Assembly: GCA_027491115.1 (NCBI GenBank)
Contig: JAIXWV010000030.1
Location: 62,001-126,000 of the forward strand
Length of the DNA stretch: 64,000 bases
Direction of reading: 5' to 3'
Source: Pseudomonadota bacterium
GTDB lineage: Bacteria > Bdellovibrionota > UBA1018 > CAIMNF01
Part shown: positions 33,651 through 40,638 of the stretch, piece after piece
Position numbering within the stretch: the first letter of the stretch is position 1
Layout: each line of letters opens with the position of its first letter
Position numbers and translations under genes: made by a program
The notes under the pieces: generated by a model
Databases searched by the model: none
The model's input: the letters and a program-made list of their open reading frames with translations, nothing else
What the model was told of the DNA's origin: nothing

Positions 33651-34363
33651 AAGCTCACCTCAACATTCCGGTCTTCGTTGACTTTGCCCACCATCTCCCG
33701 CTTGCCCTTCACTGTGAGCACACGGATCCTGTCCCCAACCGAGGCGGGCTCTTCGGCAGTTGCCTGGGTTGCCAACTCAAGCCCCCCCGAGGTCAGGAGG
33801 AGCTTGACGGTATCACCCTTGCGCAGATCAGGCTGCTTCTGTACTGCCGTTGAAATCACATATTGGTTCTCAAGGATGGTCTGCTTGGACTGGAGTCCGT
33901 TGAAATCGGTATCAGCCGGCATCATGACTCCGCGGTATTCGCGGGCGGATCCCGAAGCGACATTCAATTCAACCGCCTTGAAGTCATCATTTTTCAGTCG
34001 CGTGTTCGGGTAAATCCTACGAACTGCCATGGGAACCTTTTTCCATGCCTGATAGGGGGTTTGAATCACTTCCGCCTTACTGGCTGACTGGTTGTCGGCC
34101 CCAGACAATTCAACCAGCACGGAACCATTTGGACGGTCTTCGACGATCCGTGCACTGCGAATCTCAGAGAAAGCGGTGATCGCGGGCTGGGCAGCCAGCT
34201 TATCCAGCGAAGGCAAGCGGATTTCAGCTCCAGGAATTCTATCTTCAAGGAGTTTTTTCACGATTTCAGTCATGCGGGCAGCGTGGCCGGTGTCGTCACC
34301 GACGGGAAGAGCTTGAGCCACCTGAATCATTGCGAACAAGGCCACAGCCGTCATTCGGAACAT
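33647..34363 (-). CDS. flgA: P-ring assembly chaperone FlgA
   Basis: Periplasmic chaperone for FlgI. Signal peptide MFRMTAVALFAMIQVAQA, then an SAF-type domain in the C-terminal half (RVYPNTRLKNDDF-like, MMPADTDFNGL) and the closing segment RKGDTVKLLLTSGGLELATQATA...GDRIRVLTVKGKREMVGKV, typical of FlgA. ATG 34363 has AAGGAGG 9 nt upstream; the GTG at 34372 is too close. 238 aa. The ribosome-binding site is in the loop of a hairpin. Confidence 0.92.
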   Translation of the reverse strand: MFRMTAVALFAMIQVAQALPVGDDTGHAARMTEIVKKLLEDRIPGAEIRLPSLDKLAAQPAITAFSEIRSARIVEDRPNGSVLVELSGADNQSASKAEVIQTPYQAWKKVPMAVRRIYPNTRLKNDDFKAVELNVASGSAREYRGVMMPADTDFNGLQSKQTILENQYVISTAVQKQPDLRKGDTVKLLLTSGGLELATQATAEEPASVGDRIRVLTVKGKREMVGKVNEDRNVEVSL

Positions 34364-34367
34364 CGAT

Positions 34368-34385
34368 ATCACCCTCCTTGGTGAT
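34368..34385 (-). promoter_or_regulatory. hairpin with the flgA Shine-Dalgarno in its loop
   Basis: Minus strand: ATCACC, loop AAGGAG, GGTGAT. The loop contains AAGGA, fitting the core ANGGA rule for CsrA. Ribosome access could be set by CsrA encoded in the same operon. Confidence 0.45.
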
Positions 34386-34390
34386 GATCA

Positions 34391-34404
34391 GGATCCTAGG
34401 ATCC
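34391..34404. repeat. 14-bp perfect palindrome between flgG and flgA
   Basis: GGATCCTAGGATCC lies in the 70-nt gap between flgG and flgA, just upstream of the flgA hairpin. In RNA it could fold as a 5-bp stem with a CUAG loop. Purpose unknown. Confidence 0.6.
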
Positions 34405-34433
34405 CGGAGACCATCCTGGCCTCCTTAGTCAAA

Positions 34434-35219
34434 TCATCTCACGATGTTTGTCGTTGCTTCAAGCATTTTGTCTGCGACACCCATTACCCGAGTGTTCATT
34501 TCATATGCCCGTTGCGCTCCGATCATCTCGATCATGCTGTTGGCAACATTGACGTTCGATGATTCGAGGGCCCCCTGCATGAGAGTTCCGGTTCCACCCT
34601 CTCCGGGCACCACGGTCTGTACCGCCCCGCTCGCGGGTGTCGCCTTGTAAAAGTTATTTCCAATTGATCGAAGTCCCTGTGGATTGATGAAGTTCGCGAG
34701 TTGGATCTGGCCGATGGTTTGTTCACCCTGGGTCGTCAGAGCCTTGACCTCGCCGTTCGGAGTGATCACAATTCCGTTGGCCTCTCCCGGTACGGAAATC
34801 GCAGGCTCGAGGAGTGCTCCGTTACTGAGGCTGATCCTCCCCTGCGAGTCCAGCTTGAAGTTTCCGGTCCTCGTGTAGACCACTTCTCCGGTATTCGGCA
34901 TCGCCACAGGAATGAATCCTTTTCCTTCGATCATGATGTCGTAAGGATTGCTGGTCATTTTGACCGAACCCTGTTCGAACAACTTGTGTGCGGATCCGAC
35001 CTTGACCCCGAGGCCCTTTTGAATCCCAGTGGGTGAAACCGTAGTCGCGCCCTGACGCCCACCCGGGTCTTTGATGGTTTCATACATCAGGTCCTGGAAC
35101 TCGGTGGTTTCCCGCTTGTATCCGTCGGTGTTCACGTTGGCCAGATCGTTCGCGATCCGGTCGATGTTCGCCTGTTGTGCTTCAAGTCCGGTTGCCGAAG
35201 TGGTGAGTGCCTTGATCAT
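34434..35219 (-). CDS. flgG: distal rod protein FlgG
   Basis: Builds the distal flagellar rod. 261 aa with the rod/hook N terminus MIKALTTSATGLEAQQANIDRIANDLANVNTDGYKR and C terminus LESSNVNVANSMIEMIGAQRAYEMNTRVMGVADKML (shown in part), which form the coiled tube. DLMYETIKDPGG at about 43-54 is the FlgG-specific loop. GAGGGAG precedes the ATG. It follows flgF by 10 nt. Confidence 0.97.
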   Translation of the reverse strand: MIKALTTSATGLEAQQANIDRIANDLANVNTDGYKRETTEFQDLMYETIKDPGGRQGATTVSPTGIQKGLGVKVGSAHKLFEQGSVKMTSNPYDIMIEGKGFIPVAMPNTGEVVYTRTGNFKLDSQGRISLSNGALLEPAISVPGEANGIVITPNGEVKALTTQGEQTIGQIQLANFINPQGLRSIGNNFYKATPASGAVQTVVPGEGGTGTLMQGALESSNVNVANSMIEMIGAQRAYEMNTRVMGVADKMLEATTNIVR

Positions 35220-35229
35220 TCAGTCTCCC

Positions 35230-36048
35230 TCATTGCATCTTTGCGATGTCACTGACTTCTTTTGACATCATTTCACTGACCGTTTTCATCGCTTTCAAAT
35301 CCTGCTCGAACATCCGGTTCGCACGAATCAGGTTGGCAATTTCCTCAACGGGGTTCACGTTGGAGGTTTCGAGCATGCCCTGGCGGACCTGGGTTCCTGT
35401 GGCCGACTGAGGGGGATTGCCTTGTGGATTCTTATTCTCGAAATAAAGACCGCCAGTCTTGCGAACGCTGTTGAGATCACCGAATTCGACCACACCCAAG
35501 GTGGAAACAAGCTCGTCATTCATGTACAACTCACCCCGCTCATTGATGTGGAGCGATCCGTCTCTGCCTTGAAGGTTGATGAACCTGGATGCGGGATCAG
35601 CGTTCCGCTCACCCTGAGCCAAGACCGGGTGTCCCTCGGATGTGAGAAGCCTTCCGTCTGAGCCGAGCTTGAGTGCGCCGGCCCGCGTGTAGCGGATCCC
35701 GGCTGGCGTCGAAACCTCGAGGAATCCTGGACCGTTGATCGCGACATCCAGGGGATTGTCCGTGACCTTGAGGCCACCGGTTTTGAAGCTCGTGTGGGTT
35801 CCATTCACCACGACGAAGGATTGATCCCGTCCATCCAGAGGATAAAGGTCCTTGTCCTTGATCGGAGAACGCGGAACTTCAGCGGTTAGACCTTCGGTTT
35901 TCTCGTTGGTGACGAGATATTCCTTGAAGTTGACTCCGTCTTTTTTGAATCCGTTCGTGTTCACGTTGGCAAGATTGTTCGAGATGACCTCGACTTCAAA
36001 ATCTCTCGCCATCGCTCCGGATACCGCGGGCCAAAGTGGTTTGGACAT
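35230..36048 (-). CDS. flgF: proximal rod protein FlgF
   Basis: 272 aa of the FlgF/FlgG family. It has SGAMARDFEVEVISNNLANVNTNGFKKDGVNFKEYL at the N terminus, the DNPLDVAINGPGFLEV core (residues about 97-112) and ETSNVNPVEEIANLIRANRMFEQDLKAMKTVSEM at the C terminus, here in pieces. Longer than E. coli FlgF through a central insertion. First gene of the operon; AGGAACAGG lies just upstream and a sigma70-like promoter about 50 nt upstream. Confidence 0.93.
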   Translation of the reverse strand: MSKPLWPAVSGAMARDFEVEVISNNLANVNTNGFKKDGVNFKEYLVTNEKTEGLTAEVPRSPIKDKDLYPLDGRDQSFVVVNGTHTSFKTGGLKVTDNPLDVAINGPGFLEVSTPAGIRYTRAGALKLGSDGRLLTSEGHPVLAQGERNADPASRFINLQGRDGSLHINERGELYMNDELVSTLGVVEFGDLNSVRKTGGLYFENKNPQGNPPQSATGTQVRQGMLETSNVNPVEEIANLIRANRMFEQDLKAMKTVSEMMSKEVSDIAKMQ

Positions 36049-36099
36049 CCTGTTCCTGACTCCCTCGCCGTTTTCTTCCTGAAAACAGTTCCTTCAACC

Positions 36100-36129
36100 A
36101 TTCTAAGGGGCAAAGTGAACACCTTGCAA
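36100..36129 (-). promoter_or_regulatory. promoter of the flgF-fliW operon
   Basis: Minus strand: -35 TTGCAA (36124-36129), 18 bp, -10 TAGAAT (36100-36105). Predicted start near 36093 leaves a leader of about 45 nt before flgF. No sigma54 GG-N10-GC pair in good context and no clear sigma28 box was seen here. Confidence 0.5.
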
Positions 36130-36151
36130 AGCGTAATTCCGGCGTCAATTT

Positions 36152-36180
36152 TTCCACCCGGTAGGATTTGCCGGGTGGAA
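36152..36180. repeat. 10-bp inverted repeat between flgF and purB
   Basis: TTCCACCCGG (36152-36161) and CCGGGTGGAA (36171-36180) are perfect complements around a 9-nt loop. No T-run follows on either strand (AAAAATTG on minus, TTCGATTC on plus), so it is not a standard terminator. It lies 23 bp upstream of the flgF promoter and 56 bp before purB, suggesting an operator. Confidence 0.55.
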
Positions 36181-36236
36181 TTCGATTCACCTTCAAGCCG
36201 CGGGCGTTTGTTGTTATAGTTCGAAGGAATTCCCCT

Positions 36237-37535
36237 ATGATACCGAGGTACGAAGTAGAAGCGATTTCAAGGATTTGGAGTGAGGAGGCTCGCTGGCGAC
36301 GAGTTCTCGAAGTGGAGCTTCATCTTCTGTCCGAGCTGGAAGCCTCCGGGGTGGCCCCAGCAGGTACGCGAGCAGCCTTCGACCGGGTCAGGATCGATGT
36401 CCGGAGGATTCATGAGCTCGAGTCCCGAATCCGCCATGACCTGCTCTCCTTTTGCACCAGCATTACGGAGCAGGTGTCTGCGGAGTCGGCCCGGTTCTTC
36501 CATTACGGAGTGACCTCTTCGGATGTCTTGGACACCGCTCTCTCGCTCCAACTCCGGGACTCCCTGAACATCGTGGAGCGGTCACTGTCTCGTGTTTTGG
36601 ATTCACTCGATGCGAAGATCGAGGAGACCCGGGATCTCCTCTCCGTCGGTCGTTCACACGGCATGAGCGCTGAGCCGATGATTTTTGCTCAAAAATTCCT
36701 CTCGAGCCGTGCGGAGTTCACCCGACGCCTGCGTGATGTCCGCCACCTGGTGAACTCGGAGCTGACCGGACAGATTTCAGGTGCGGTAGGAAACCACACG
36801 TTTCTCGATCCAGCGTTCGAGTCTCGGGTGTTGGCCCGGGTCGGACTTCCTGTCGAGCCCGTTTCTACCCAAGTCATTCCCCGTGACCGGATCGCCCTGG
36901 TGTTATCTATCGGCGCACTGATTGCCAGCGCCGTCGAGCGGATTTCGATCGAGATCCGCCACTTGCACCATTCGGACATCGCAGAAGTGCACGAGGGCTT
37001 CCTCCTGGGCCAAAAGGGATCTTCGGTCATGCCCCACAAGCGCAACCCGGTATCGACCGAGAACCTGTGCGGTCTCGCCCGGGTGATCCGGTCGCATGTG
37101 GAAATCGGACACCAAGACTCGCTCTTGTGGCACGAGCGCGACATTTCACACTCAAGTGCGGAACGCCTCGTTCTGCCGGATCATTTCGGTCTTCTGGTGT
37201 ATTCCTTGGACCGCCTCCATTCGACACTCCTGGGTCTCGGAGTCCATCGGGATCACATTGAGAAAAAGCTTCGTCTGCAGTTTTCCTGCCTTTCTTCCCG
37301 AGCCCTTCACGACCTGATCGAAAAGAACCCCCGACCGAGGGAAGAACTTTATTCCTTGGTGCAGGAGTCCGCCTTCACCGCCGCAGATCTCGAGGATTTC
37401 ACCCGCAAGCTTCAAGACCGCTGCACAGAAAAAGGTCTTCACTTCGATTCGAGCAAACTGTCTTGGGACGGAATCAAACAAGAGTACCGGAAAAACTTCG
37501 ACGCCGTGTGGAAGCGCTTCAGGGAGGGCCAATGA
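36237..37535 (+). CDS. purB: adenylosuccinate lyase
   Basis: Cleaves SAICAR to AICAR and adenylosuccinate to AMP in purine synthesis. The superfamily signature SSVMPHKRNPVSTENL (about residues 262-277) carries the catalytic Ser; HHYGVTSSDVLDT-like FHYGVTSSDVLDTAL and the RSHGMSAEPM segment bind substrate. 432 aa is normal. Start ATG 36237 has GAAGGA about 8 nt upstream; the frame continues 5' but without homology. A TATAGT box at 36215-36220 is a possible -10. The stop overlaps folD (ATGA). Confidence 0.96.
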   Translation: MIPRYEVEAISRIWSEEARWRRVLEVELHLLSELEASGVAPAGTRAAFDRVRIDVRRIHELESRIRHDLLSFCTSITEQVSAESARFFHYGVTSSDVLDTALSLQLRDSLNIVERSLSRVLDSLDAKIEETRDLLSVGRSHGMSAEPMIFAQKFLSSRAEFTRRLRDVRHLVNSELTGQISGAVGNHTFLDPAFESRVLARVGLPVEPVSTQVIPRDRIALVLSIGALIASAVERISIEIRHLHHSDIAEVHEGFLLGQKGSSVMPHKRNPVSTENLCGLARVIRSHVEIGHQDSLLWHERDISHSSAERLVLPDHFGLLVYSLDRLHSTLLGLGVHRDHIEKKLRLQFSCLSSRALHDLIEKNPRPREELYSLVQESAFTAADLEDFTRKLQDRCTEKGLHFDSSKLSWDGIKQEYRKNFDAVWKRFREGQ

Positions 37536-38377
37536 TCGATTTACGCGCCAAGCCCGTTCTCGAGATCCGTAGACAAGCCCTTCGGGATCGTGTCGCGGCA
37601 CGGGTTGCCTCGGGACACCGACCCCCGAAGCTTTGTGTGATCCTCGTGGGGGATCATCCTGCCAGCCAGATTTATGTGAGTCGTAAAGAAAAGATGGCGG
37701 GTCTCGTGGGCTTCGATCGCGAGACCATTCGCTTTCCAGGAAGTGCCACACCCGAGCAGGTTCGGCTTCGTGTGTCCGCATTGAATGCGGATCCCTCGGT
37801 AGACGGCATCCTGATTCAGCGCCCACTCCCCCCTGCGTTTGATGAAAAAGAGGTCTGTCTTTGGGTCGATCCCGAAAAGGATGTAGACTGCCTCCATCCT
37901 GAGAACGTGGGTCTTCTCCTGACCGGGAACCCCCGGTTCCTGCCGTGTACCCCGGGGGGGATTCTACTCCTCCTGGACCATTACGGGCTCACGGTTTCGG
38001 GGAAAACCGCCTGCGTGATTGGCAGGAGCCTGATCGTCGGAAAGCCGCTTGCCGCACTTCTGCTTTCCCGGAACGCGAGCGTCATCCAGATCCACCGGCA
38101 GACCCCCGATCCCGCCTCACTGTGCAAGCTGGCGGACTTTGTTTTCGTCGCCGCAGGATCACAGGGCCTCCTCAAGCGGGACTGGATCCGACCGGGTGCG
38201 GTTGTGGTCGATGTCGGAATTCACCGACTTCCGGACGGCAGGATCACGGGCGATGTCGATGCGATGTCAGTCGGCGATAGCCCTTCGGCGCTGACTCCGG
38301 TCCCGGGTGGTGTCGGTCCGATGACCATCCAAGTGTTGCTGGAAAACACGTTTACATCCTCGATCGGGAAACGCTAG
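37532..38377 (+). CDS. folD: bifunctional methylene-THF dehydrogenase/cyclohydrolase
   Basis: Interconverts 5,10-methylene-THF and 10-formyl-THF with NADP. The active-site Tyr48 and Lys52 lie in QIYVSRKEKM, the second family motif is DGILIQRPLPP, and the NADP-domain signature PGGVGPMTIQVLL is near the C terminus. 281 aa. Start ATG 37532 overlaps the purB stop; an in-frame upstream ATG at 37463 lies within purB and is not needed. FolD links the downstream glycine cleavage genes to purine synthesis. Confidence 0.97.
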   Translation: MIDLRAKPVLEIRRQALRDRVAARVASGHRPPKLCVILVGDHPASQIYVSRKEKMAGLVGFDRETIRFPGSATPEQVRLRVSALNADPSVDGILIQRPLPPAFDEKEVCLWVDPEKDVDCLHPENVGLLLTGNPRFLPCTPGGILLLLDHYGLTVSGKTACVIGRSLIVGKPLAALLLSRNASVIQIHRQTPDPASLCKLADFVFVAAGSQGLLKRDWIRPGAVVVDVGIHRLPDGRITGDVDAMSVGDSPSALTPVPGGVGPMTIQVLLENTFTSSIGKR

Positions 38378-38380
38378 AGT
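38351..38380 (+). promoter_or_regulatory. promoter of gcvT, predicted leaderless
   Basis: -35 TTTACA (38351-38356; 5/6), 18 bp, -10 TAGAGT (38375-38380) overlapping the folD stop. Only 6 nt separate the -10 from ATG 38387 and no Shine-Dalgarno sequence is present. Confidence 0.5.
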
Positions 38381-38386
38381 GTGGCC

Positions 38387-39505
38387 ATGCTGAAACGGAC
38401 TGCGCTTTACGAAGAACACCTGAAACTAAAGGGCCGGATGGTACCGTTCGGCGGGTGGGAACTCCCCGTGCAATATTCAGGAGTGATGGCGGAACACCAG
38501 GCCGTCCGCACCGCGTGCGGGATCTTCGATGTGAGCCACATGGGGGAGATCGTACTCGAAGGTCCGGGTGCCTTGGCCTTTCTGAGCAAGGTCACGATCA
38601 ACGACCCTGCCTCTCTCGCTCTTTGGCAAGCCCAGTACTCCGCATTTTGCAATGAGTCCGGTGGCATCATCGATGACCTGGTGGTTTACCGGACCGGTGA
38701 ACAGCGGTTCTTTCTGGTCGTGAACGCGTCCAACACGGACAAGGATTTTGATCATCTCTCACGGGTCCACCGCGAGTGGTCGGGTGAGCAAGTGAACCTC
38801 ACGAACCGCTCTTCGGAGTTTTCCCAGATTGCGCTACAAGGTCCTCGTGCAAGCGAAGTCCTAGCAAAAGTTTGTGAACTCCCCCTCGGGAACATCCAGA
38901 ACTATTGGTGCGCCGAAGGAATGGTCGCCGGTGCCCGGACCTTGGTGGCTCGCACGGGCTACACTGGCGAAGACGGTTTTGAGATCTATCTTTCCAACGA
39001 AGACGCACCTAAAGTCTGGGGCGCACTCCTCGAGGCCGGGGCTCCTTTCGGAATCCTGCCTTGTGGTCTTGGTGCACGCGACACTCTCCGTCTCGAAATG
39101 AAGTACGCTCTCTACGGGCACGAGCTCGACGACTCGACCGGCCCGCTCGAGACCGGACTTGGATGGATCACCAAGTTGAAAAAGCCCGCGGATTTTGTCG
39201 GGCGTTCCGCCATCGAGGCGATGAAAGCCCACGGCCCTTCCAGGGCTCTCGTCGGTCTTCGCTCCGAAGGACGGGGCATCGCGCGCCAAGGGGCCGAGGT
39301 TTACGATTCGGACCGGACGACCCGGATCGGTACCGTGACATCCGGAACCCAGAGCCCCACACTCAAGCAATCGATTGCCATCGCGCTCATTCAGAAAACA
39401 CACGAAACCACAGGAACCAAAGTCTGGGTGAAGGTCCGTGAGGACTTCCTCGAGTACACGGTCAGTCCCACACCTTTCATATCCAAATCGAGGAGGAATG
39501 TATGA
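38387..39505 (+). CDS. gcvT: glycine cleavage system T protein (aminomethyltransferase)
   Basis: Transfers the methylene group from lipoyl-bound aminomethyl on GcvH to THF, releasing ammonia. LKRTALYEEHLKLKGRMVPFGGWELPVQY opens the protein; the folate-site Asp lies in GLGARDTLRLEMKYALYGHEL (about residues 224-244), and TRTGYTGEDGFEI-type ARTGYTGEDGFEIYL is present. 372 aa from ATG 38387; GTG 38381 is an alternative but overlaps the predicted -10. Stop overlaps gcvH (ATGA). Confidence 0.96.
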   Translation: MLKRTALYEEHLKLKGRMVPFGGWELPVQYSGVMAEHQAVRTACGIFDVSHMGEIVLEGPGALAFLSKVTINDPASLALWQAQYSAFCNESGGIIDDLVVYRTGEQRFFLVVNASNTDKDFDHLSRVHREWSGEQVNLTNRSSEFSQIALQGPRASEVLAKVCELPLGNIQNYWCAEGMVAGARTLVARTGYTGEDGFEIYLSNEDAPKVWGALLEAGAPFGILPCGLGARDTLRLEMKYALYGHELDDSTGPLETGLGWITKLKKPADFVGRSAIEAMKAHGPSRALVGLRSEGRGIARQGAEVYDSDRTTRIGTVTSGTQSPTLKQSIAIALIQKTHETTGTKVWVKVREDFLEYTVSPTPFISKSRRNV

Positions 39506-39888
39506 GTTACCCGAAACAATACCGCTACACCAAGGAACACGAATGGGCAGAGCTTCTTTCTGAGAGTCGCATCCGCGTAGGGATTACAGATCATGCCCAG
39601 AGCAGCCTCGGGGACATCGTGTTTCTCGAACTTCCCAAGGTCGGTCGCGAACTCAAGTCGCACGAGACCTTCGGCGTTGTGGAAAGCATCAAGGCGGTGT
39701 CGGATCTTTACGCCCCGGTTTCCGGAAAAGTGGTCGAGATCCACTCGGACCTGGTGTCGGATCCGGGTCGAATCAACAGCCAACCCCATACCGAATGGAT
39801 GCTGGTGGTGGAGGCGTCGGATGCCAAAGCTCAGTTCGACGGGCTGATGGATGCGGAAGCTTACCAGGAATACATCCGGAGCCTTTGA
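39502..39888 (+). CDS. gcvH: glycine cleavage system H protein
   Basis: Lipoyl carrier that shuttles the aminomethyl arm between P, T and L proteins. Lipoylated Lys64 lies in VVESIKAVSDLYAPVSG. The N terminus MSYPKQYRYTKEHEWAELL and the NSQPHTEWMLVV-like segment match GcvH; 128 aa is standard. GGAGG lies about 7 nt before the ATG, which overlaps the gcvT stop. gcvP follows only on the opposite strand. Confidence 0.97.
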   Translation: MSYPKQYRYTKEHEWAELLSESRIRVGITDHAQSSLGDIVFLELPKVGRELKSHETFGVVESIKAVSDLYAPVSGKVVEIHSDLVSDPGRINSQPHTEWMLVVEASDAKAQFDGLMDAEAYQEYIRSL

Positions 39889-39903
39889 GCCAGTCAGCCT
39901 CAG

Positions 39904-40638
39904 ATGAAGGCTTTTCTCGTCCACCAAGGCGCTCTTTATCATTCTGAGTGTGACGGCAGCCAACCCCACCGGACTGCCGTGACTGACCTCGTCCGCGGAA
40001 TCTGGTGCCTTTTCCCGGGTCAAGCGCTGAGCCTGCTTCGGAACCGGATCTACGTGGATTGTCCCCTGAGCCCCGTGTGCGAGGGAATGATCAAGGTGGC
40101 TGCAAAACGATTCGCGGTGGTGAACCCGGACGAATGGAACTCCCGCTTCACCAGCTTCACAGGCGCTCGAAATCTTGTTTCCCCTCCCACCCTCTCAACC
40201 CTGACTCATACCCGGGAGCCCCCTTCAGGGGCGATCAAAGAAGTGCTTGCCGATCTCAAGCTCAGGTCCGAAGGTTTTCCGAGGGTGAGTGCCGCCTTGC
40301 TCGATCCGGATGGACGTGTACTTCTCGCCTCATGGAGCAGGACCGCTTCGGATCGCACCGCGCACGCTGAGGTGAATCTGGTCGAGGCATGGTTCACACT
40401 ACACAGCCAATCTGTGCCCGCGGGGTCTAGCCTTCATGTGAGCCTCCGCCCTTGCGCCATGTGTGCCGCACAGATTCTCGCACTGGCCGGTACTCCATCC
40501 GGGCTCCGCATCGTGTTTCACGAGGAAGACCCGGGACCCGCCTCGAAAAACTCCTGCCTGGTTCCCGGATCAGACCTCTGGAAAAAGGCCGGCTCACCCG
40601 ATTGGCGGTCGTGGCCGGCCGATTCTCAAGAAGAATAA
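39904..40638 (+). CDS. cytidine/nucleic-acid deaminase-fold protein, possibly Bd3614-like
   Basis: 244 aa. The C-terminal domain has both zinc motifs of the deaminase superfamily: HAE (His154, Glu156) and PCAMC (Cys184, Cys187), so catalysis is plausible. The N-terminal 110 residues are a separate globular region with three Cys and no recognised fold. A deaminase domain after a distinct N-terminal domain resembles the Bd3614-like family named from Bdellovibrio, but that match is from memory and unproven. Substrate unknown (nucleoside, tRNA or other). It sits 15 nt after gcvH, without a good ribosome-binding site, and its end overlaps gcvP by 13 bp. Confidence 0.75.
   Translation: MKAFLVHQGALYHSECDGSQPHRTAVTDLVRGIWCLFPGQALSLLRNRIYVDCPLSPVCEGMIKVAAKRFAVVNPDEWNSRFTSFTGARNLVSPPTLSTLTHTREPPSGAIKEVLADLKLRSEGFPRVSAALLDPDGRVLLASWSRTASDRTAHAEVNLVEAWFTLHSQSVPAGSSLHVSLRPCAMCAAQILALAGTPSGLRIVFHEEDPGPASKNSCLVPGSDLWKKAGSPDWRSWPADSQEE

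Noticed and set aside
34391-34404. Terminator between flgG and flgA
   Set aside because: The palindrome GGATCCTAGGATCC lacks a following T-run on either strand and gives only a short stem.
36215-36220. TATAGT as the purB -10
   Set aside because: A start about 7 nt downstream would fall inside or after the GAAGGA ribosome-binding sequence, so it conflicts with the preferred start; left as a mention only.
40512-40530. Second parS-like site (TGTTTCACGAGGAAG)
   Set aside because: It loses symmetry in the right half (CGAGGAAG rather than CGTGAAAC), so ParB binding is unlikely.
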